Of a stretch of 10,248 nucleotides of DNA, positions 6,971 through 10,248 are shown piece by piece (positions within the stretch are counted from its first letter, which is position 1; the number at the start of each line of letters is the position of its first letter). A program made the position numbers and the translations under genes. Source of the DNA: JANMEX01 sp031423755 (GTDB taxonomy: Bacteria > Pseudomonadota > Alphaproteobacteria > Rhizobiales > Rhizobiaceae); the NCBI GenBank assembly GCA_031423755.1, contig JANPGC010000243.1, positions 1 to 10,248 on the forward strand, written 5' to 3'. A model generated the notes under the pieces. The model did no database searches and was not told where the DNA came from. It worked only from the letters and a program-made list of their open reading frames with translations.

Positions 6971-8071
6971 TCAATGCCAAACCAGCAACATGACATCTGG
7001 CGAGCACATCATCGAATGTAATCCCGCTCCCAGTCGGGAAGTGCAAAAAACGGTGAGTTCGGACTGGTCAAAAATGTGAACGAAAGCACTCGGAAGGGTA
7101 ACCTCCACCAAGTCGCCGGTTCTGGCACCAGCTATTCCGCGCTGCGACAGCTTGAATTGCTGGCCGCTTTGCAAGCGGGCGTGGATGATTGTCTCTGAGC
7201 CAAGAATTTCGGTCGTCTCGATCTTCATTTTGACTGGCCCCGCACCGATCGCGGCTTGTTCTGGACGGATGCCAAGTGTGACGCTTGAGCCGTCAGCCAA
7301 TGGGATTTCACGGTCGCGAAGCGTTACCAAGCTGCTGTCAGCGAGACGTATTGCAACCATACCGTCCTCACGACCCACAACGCCCTTTCGAAAGTTAATT
7401 TGTGGCGCGCCAAGAAAGCCGGCGACGAACCGGTTGGCGGGGCGGGCGTAAAGTTCGACCGGCTTGCCGACTTGTTCAACGCGCCCGTCGCGTAGAATGA
7501 CGATCTTGTCTGCCATGATCATGGCTTCGACTTGGTCATGTGTCACTTAGATCATCGTTGCCCTTAGTCGTCGGTGCAGCGCGACAAGTTCACCGCCCAT
7601 TTTGACCCGAAGCTCAGCGTCGAGATTGGATAACGGTTCATCGAATAAAGACGCCTTTGGTTCTTTGACAATAGCGCGGCCAATGGCGACACATTGGCTT
7701 TGGCCTCCTGACAATTGGTTCGGTTGACGCGCCATCAAATGGCTGATTTGGAGAATGTCTGCAGCGGTCTTAACGCGTTCCGAAATGACTGCCTTCGGTG
7801 TGCCGACGTTTTCGAGACCGAAACGAAGATTTTGCTCAACGCTCATGTGCGGATAGAGCGCGTAAGATTGAAACACCATGGCCATGCGCCGCGCCGACGG
7901 AAGCAAATCATCGCAGCGTTTTTCATCAAGATAAATCTCGCCTTCGCTGACTTCCTCCAACCCGGCCATCATGCGACGCAAGGTTGATTTTCCGCAACCG
8001 GACGGCGCGACGATAACAGTGAAGGCACCATCATCAATCGACAGATCAATGCCGTGTATAATTTCCAGGGC
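6971..8071 (-). pseudogene. MalK/UgpC-type ABC ATPase, truncated with nonsense stop
   Basis: This is a carbohydrate ABC-importer ATPase of the MalK/UgpC/SmoK class, with ATPase and C-terminal regulatory domains, now broken. The readable protein begins at A-L-E-I-I-H-G-I-D-L, so about 15 N-terminal residues are missing. Walker A reads A-P-S-G-C-G-K-S-T (first Gly changed to Ala), the signature L-S-G-G-Q is followed by S-Q-C instead of R-Q-R, and Walker B is L-F-D-E-P. At 7547-7549 an in-frame TAA replaces the usual Tyr: T-M-I-stop-V-T-H-D-Q-V-E-A-M. Downstream the same frame continues through the regulatory domain (F-V-A-G-F-L-G-A-P-Q-I-N-F, R-P-E-Q-A) to an atypical tail after F-D-Q. Partner permease and binding-protein genes are absent. 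The copy is almost certainly non-functional. Confidence 0.9.
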
Positions 8072-8079
8072 CTGAAAGC

Positions 8080-8108
8080 GTGTTCCCCGCACACGCGGGG
8101 ATGAACCG
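8080..8108. CRISPR. Solitary type I-E CRISPR repeat (array remnant)
   Basis: A 29-bp sequence starts GTGTTCCCCGC and ends GCGGGGATGAACCG, with a perfect CCCCGC/GCGGGG stem around ACAC. By eye it agrees with the E. coli type I-E repeat at 24 of 29 positions, with the conserved GTTCCCC start and AACCG end. No second repeat is seen about 61 bp to either side: one side is the truncated ABC gene and the other runs into the insertion sequence after about 25 bp. No cas gene is in the window. It is best read as a relic of an array cut by rearrangement. The 25-26 bp between the repeat and the IS could be a truncated spacer. Confidence 0.75.
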
Positions 8109-8133
8109 GCCTATCGGCACGCGCTCGAGGGTG

Positions 8134-8161
8134 TTGGACTTGTATCGCTTTTGTGGAGAGG
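8134..8161. repeat. IS3 element terminal inverted repeat, OrfB end
   Basis: The plus strand starts TTGGACTTGTATCG and ends GTGGAGAGG. It pairs with the other end at 22 of 28 positions; the mismatches are one T/C and a five-base block (CTTTT against AAAAA). It ends six bases before the OrfB stop codon. Confidence 0.8.
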
Positions 8162-8167
8162 GATTGA

Positions 8168-9094
8168 TCATGATCCGGCCACTCTTTCGAACTGGACGGG
8201 GCTGATGTATCCGAGCGCCGAATGGCGTCTGGATGGGTTGCAGAAGCCCTCGATGTAACGCGCAATTGCACTGGTGGCTTCTTGTCTGGTGTTGAATCTG
8301 GCGCGCCAGATCAGTTCTGTTTTCAAGGTCTTGAAGAAGGTTTCGACCATGGCGTTGTCATAGGCGTTGCCCTTGCCGGACATGGAAATGGCAATGCCGT
8401 TCTCGCCCGGTTTTGCCTGATAGGCGTTGGCGCAATATTGGCTGCCACGGTCGGAGTGGTGGGTGAGATCGGGGTTGGCTTTTGGGTTAGCCCCGCGCAT
8501 GGTGATTGCCTTGTTGAGGGCCGACAGGGCCAGTTGCGCGTGCAGCCGGTCCGACAACTCCCAGCCGATGATCCGTCTGGCGTAAAGGTCGATGACCACG
8601 GCCACATACAGCCAGCCTTCGCGCGTCCAGATATAGGTGATGTCCGATCCCCATTTCCGGCTTGGCGCATCCGTGTCAATGCGCTGGGCGATGAGGTTCG
8701 GGGCGACTGGAAAGGCGTGAGCGCTGTCCGTTGTGCGGGTAAAACGGCGCTTTTGCCGGGCCTTCAGGCCGCTTTCGCGCATCAAACGCGCAATGTGCCG
8801 CCGCCCGACCGCAAAGCCTTGTTCACTCAGCTCATGCACCATGCGCGGGCTGCCATAGGTCTCATGCGAGAGCCGGAAGGCCATTTGCACGCGGGCAGAC
8901 AAGACCAGATCTTGACGCCGCCGAAGGCTCAAGGCCCGTCGCTTCCAGGCATGATAACCGCTCTGGCTCACCGATAACACACTGCACATGCGCGAGACCG
9001 GATACTCGGCTTTCCTTGCATCAATGAACGCACACCTCATCCATTTGTCTAGCTGACAAAGAAAGCCGTCGGTTCCACTGGGAAATTGCTCCAC
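8168..9094 (-). CDS. IS3-family transposase OrfB (DDE integrase domain)
   Basis: The 308-residue frame encodes a complete IS3-group OrfB. Order of domains: a helical HTH_21-like region (Y-P-V-S-R-M-C-S-V-L-S-V-S-Q-S-G-Y-H-A-W; then E-T-Y-G-S-P-R-M), then the rve integrase core. The DDE triad is visible as W-G-S-D-I-T-Y-I, H-H-S-D-R-G-S-Q-Y and N-A-M-V-E-T-F-F-K. The C-terminus has R-R-H-S-A-L-G-Y-I-S-P. The natural product starts near M-R-C-A-F-I-D-A-R-K, which in intact relatives is reached from OrfA by a programmed frameshift. The first 19 or so residues of this frame come partly from an inserted hairpin sequence and are not family sequence. The catalytic residues are all present, but the missing OrfA makes transposition unlikely. 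Confidence 0.93.
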   Translation of the reverse strand: MEQFPSGTDGFLCQLDKWMRCAFIDARKAEYPVSRMCSVLSVSQSGYHAWKRRALSLRRRQDLVLSARVQMAFRLSHETYGSPRMVHELSEQGFAVGRRHIARLMRESGLKARQKRRFTRTTDSAHAFPVAPNLIAQRIDTDAPSRKWGSDITYIWTREGWLYVAVVIDLYARRIIGWELSDRLHAQLALSALNKAITMRGANPKANPDLTHHSDRGSQYCANAYQAKPGENGIAISMSGKGNAYDNAMVETFFKTLKTELIWRARFNTRQEATSAIARYIEGFCNPSRRHSALGYISPVQFERVAGS

Positions 9095-9360
9095 TGGAGC
9101 AATCCCTTATCCGGCTCCAATTTTAGGATATCACGCTCCTGCCGCAATACCGCATTCTCACGCCGCGGCCGCTTCAATTCCTCCTCCGCCGTCTCAACGC
9201 CAACAACCGGAAGAACGCGCGCGCGCTTGCGACAGCCACCGGTCAAGCGTCGAGTGGCCCAACCCCAAATCCCGTGCCACCTCCGCCTGACGCCGACCGC
9301 TCGTCAAAACCAAACGAACCGCCCTTCCTTGAACTCCGGTGGAAATCGCTTCTGCTTCAT
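9049..9360 (-). pseudogene. IS3-family OrfA, broken by two frameshifts and an insertion
   Basis: The DNA-binding OrfA can be rebuilt across three frames. It begins M-K-Q-K-R-F-P-P-E-F-K-E at the ATG at 9358-9360. A one-base loss near 9324 shifts into V-R-L-V-L-T-S-G-R-R-Q-A-E-V-A-R-D-L (helix-turn-helix region). A second shift falls in a CG-repeat tract at 9216-9226, after which E-L-K-R-P-R-R-E-N-A-V-L-R-Q-E-R-D-I-L-K (leucine zipper-like) follows. Then 17 unexpected residues replace the usual two before T-A-F-F. Intact relatives read about 90-100 residues in one frame. The product would not be made. Confidence 0.85.
9070..9120. repeat. Palindrome-containing insertion at OrfA/OrfB junction
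   Basis: About 50 bp separate the I-L-K codons of OrfA from the T-A-F-F codons, where relatives have only two codons (K-A). The core is a strong dyad: ATTGCTCC (9085-9092), a 3-base loop, GGAGCAAT (9096-9103), extended by GGG/CCC outside with a two-base bulge. This looks like a small mobile palindromic repeat of the sort scattered in rhizobial genomes; identity with a named family is not established here. The net gain (about 45 bp) is a multiple of three. Confidence 0.6.
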
Positions 9361-9386
9361 CAAAATCGCCTCCAACGCAACAAAAG

Positions 9387-9414
9387 CCTCTCCACTTTTT
9401 CGATGCAAGTCCAA
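9387..9414. repeat. IS3 element terminal inverted repeat, OrfA end
   Basis: On the minus strand this end starts TTGGACTTGCATCG and ends GTGGAGAGG, matching the opposite end at 22 of 28 positions. It lies 27 bp upstream of the OrfA start codon, as is usual in the family. Confidence 0.8.
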
Positions 9415-9557
9415 AGCACCTCTTGCGCAACGCAAAACAGCGCACGGTCCAAGCCACATGGAAGCGCATCGGCGCTCTGCTCGCAAACTTCACATCAGCA
9501 GAATGCTCAAACTACTTCGCAAACTCAGGGAATGGTTCCGTCTAGAGTCATTCCGCT
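9415..9557. other. Spacer between IS element and codA-like gene
   Basis: No gene is supported in these 143 bp. There is a 9-bp direct repeat TCGCAAACT (9481-9489 and 9517-9525) and a small inverted repeat TAGAG/CTCTA (9543-9547 and 9556-9560) that reaches into the stop codon of the codA-like gene. Neither looks like a rho-independent terminator, since there is no GC-rich stem or T-run. No CRISPR repeat is found on this side of the IS. Confidence 0.5.
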
Positions 9558-10248
9558 CTAATCCGGGGAAATGTGCCGCCGCCGCACGGCTTCCGGCCTT
9601 CCCGGAATGTTCAACCGCGCGTCGTTTCGCGTCCTCTCGACAATCACTTTCCCGTTGGCAATGACTGCCAACCGGTCCGGCCGCAGCCGCAACGCCTCTG
9701 TTGGATTGCCTGCGTCGAGTATGACCAGAGAAGCCTTGTCGCCGACTTTCAATCCGTAGCCGTCCAGATTCATGATCTTCGCATTACAATTCGTCACCAT
9801 GTCAAAGCATTTCGCCATTTCGGCAGGGTGGGTCATTTGCGCCACGTGAAGTCCCATGAAGGCAACGTCGAGCATGTCCGCCGTGCCGAGCGAATACCAA
9901 GGGTCGAGCACGCAATCCTGGCCCCAGCCGACGGTGATGCCGTGCGCCTGCATTTCCTTGACGCGGGTAAGGCCCCGGCGTTTCGGATAGGTGTCGTGGC
10001 GGCCTTGCAGCGTGATGTTGATCAAAGGGTTGGGAATGGCGGTCATCCCGCTTTCGGCAATCAGCGGCAGAAGTTTTGAGACATAGTAATTGTCCATCGA
10101 GTGCATGGACGTCAGATGGCTTCCGGCGGCGCGGGCACCGAGCCCGTGGCGTGTGACCTCGCAGGCCATCGTCTCGACATGACGGCTCATCGGATCGTCG
10201 GTCTCGTCGCAATGGACATCAAACATCAACCCGCGCTCGGCGGCAATG
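9558..10248 (-). CDS. Cytosine-deaminase-like amidohydrolase, 5' part off window
   Basis: The visible 230 codons are the C-terminal half of a CodA-type amidohydrolase, which hydrolyses cytosine or a related ring to release ammonia. The reading frame stays open to the window edge (I-A-A-E-R-G-L-M-F-D-V-H), so the real start lies beyond it; E. coli CodA is about 427 residues. Active-site residues align with E. coli CodA: V-H-C-D-E (His214, Glu217), S-H (His246) and G-Q-D-C-V-L-D-P-W (Asp313). The residue after Asp313 is Cys (codon 9912-9914) where E. coli has Asp314, a substrate-pocket position, so the substrate may differ. L-Q-G-R-H-D-T-Y-P-K-R-R-G and P-W-Y-S-L-G-T-A are family hallmarks. The C-terminus R-R-R-H-I-S-P-D is followed by TAG. 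Catalytic residues seen are intact. Confidence 0.88.
   Translation of the reverse strand, partial: IAAERGLMFDVHCDETDDPMSRHVETMACEVTRHGLGARAAGSHLTSMHSMDNYYVSKLLPLIAESGMTAIPNPLINITLQGRHDTYPKRRGLTRVKEMQAHGITVGWGQDCVLDPWYSLGTADMLDVAFMGLHVAQMTHPAEMAKCFDMVTNCNAKIMNLDGYGLKVGDKASLVILDAGNPTEALRLRPDRLAVIANGKVIVERTRNDARLNIPGRPEAVRRRHISPD

Larger units (their letters stand above)
8134..9414 (-). mobile_element. IS3-family insertion sequence, OrfA degraded
   Basis: An element of about 1.28 kb is bounded by imperfect terminal inverted repeats at 8134-8161 and 9387-9414. It carries the two-gene layout of the family (OrfA then OrfB, both on the minus strand). OrfB is intact. OrfA has two frameshifts and a hairpin insertion, so the copy probably cannot move by itself. 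Exact ends are uncertain by a few bases: IS3 members begin with TG, which would give 8135 and 9413. Weak inverted similarity continues outside (GCGC..GAGG on both sides), so the true ends may lie further out. No clear target duplication is visible, which fits later rearrangement at one flank. Confidence 0.85.

Noticed and set aside
6743..7021. Plus-strand open frame of 92 codons in the gap upstream of the operon promoter
   Set aside because: It has no recognisable domain, overlaps the end of the ABC pseudogene, and its composition is not protein-like.
8048..8079. Reading the 32 bp before the CRISPR repeat as a second spacer
   Set aside because: Most of this segment is continuous with the MalK-type coding sequence, which runs on for over 1 kb, so it is chromosomal gene sequence and not a spacer flanked by repeats.
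8222..8977. Plus-strand open frame of 251 codons opposite the transposase
   Set aside because: It is antisense to an intact IS3 OrfB with the full DDE triad. No family resemblance was seen.
9194..9493. 99-codon minus-strand frame as a single OrfA-related protein
   Set aside because: Only its C-terminal third matches OrfA. The first half reads through the terminal inverted repeat and flank, so the frame is a by-product of the frameshift.

Overview
The window looks like an alphaproteobacterial chromosome or large replicon, most likely Hyphomicrobiales (Rhizobium / Ochrobactrum-Brucella / Mesorhizobium type). The grounds are moderate-to-high GC, tightly overlapping ABC-transporter catabolic operons, a LacI-type regulator, and an FrcA-like single-domain sugar ATPase. 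The genus is inferred from protein style only. All convincing genes lie on the minus strand, so transcription runs from high to low coordinates.

Region 1 (about 70-6724) is one intact seven-gene catabolic operon. In transcription order it encodes a LacI-family repressor, a periplasmic sugar-type binding protein, a ribose/fructose-type ABC ATPase, a permease, a phosphotriesterase-like metal hydrolase, a glutamine-amidotransferase-like protein without the usual catalytic cysteine, and a BtpA/SgcQ-family barrel protein. The transport genes are joined by 4-bp stop/start overlaps (ATGA and TTGA), and the hydrolase follows the permease after 4 bp. Upstream of the repressor gene are a TTGACA box and a perfect 14-bp palindrome, GTAAAGCGCTTTAC, with a second imperfect copy 13 bp away. 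The repressor therefore probably controls itself and the whole operon. The likely logic is to import a small sugar-like or lactone/ester compound and process it with the three downstream proteins. The substrate cannot be read from the sequence.

Region 2 (about 6725-8108) is decayed. A 230-bp stretch has no convincing gene. It is followed by a MalK/UgpC-type ABC ATPase pseudogene that has lost its N-terminus, has an altered Walker A glycine, and carries an in-frame TAA exactly where the family has a Tyr before V-T-H-D-Q. Nine bases beyond the truncation point lies a single 29-bp sequence with all the hallmarks of a type I-E CRISPR repeat. No second repeat and no cas gene are visible.

Region 3 (about 8134-9414) is an IS3-family insertion sequence with 28-bp imperfect terminal inverted repeats. 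Its OrfB (DDE transposase) is intact. Its OrfA is broken by two frameshifts, and a palindrome-containing insertion of about 50 bp sits at the OrfA/OrfB junction, where the programmed frameshift site would normally be. Region 4 (9558 to the window end) is the C-terminal half of a cytosine-deaminase-like (CodA) amidohydrolase whose start lies beyond the window.

Overall, an intact, well-regulated transport/catabolism operon lies beside a scar where an ABC-transporter locus, a CRISPR remnant and an IS element have been joined.
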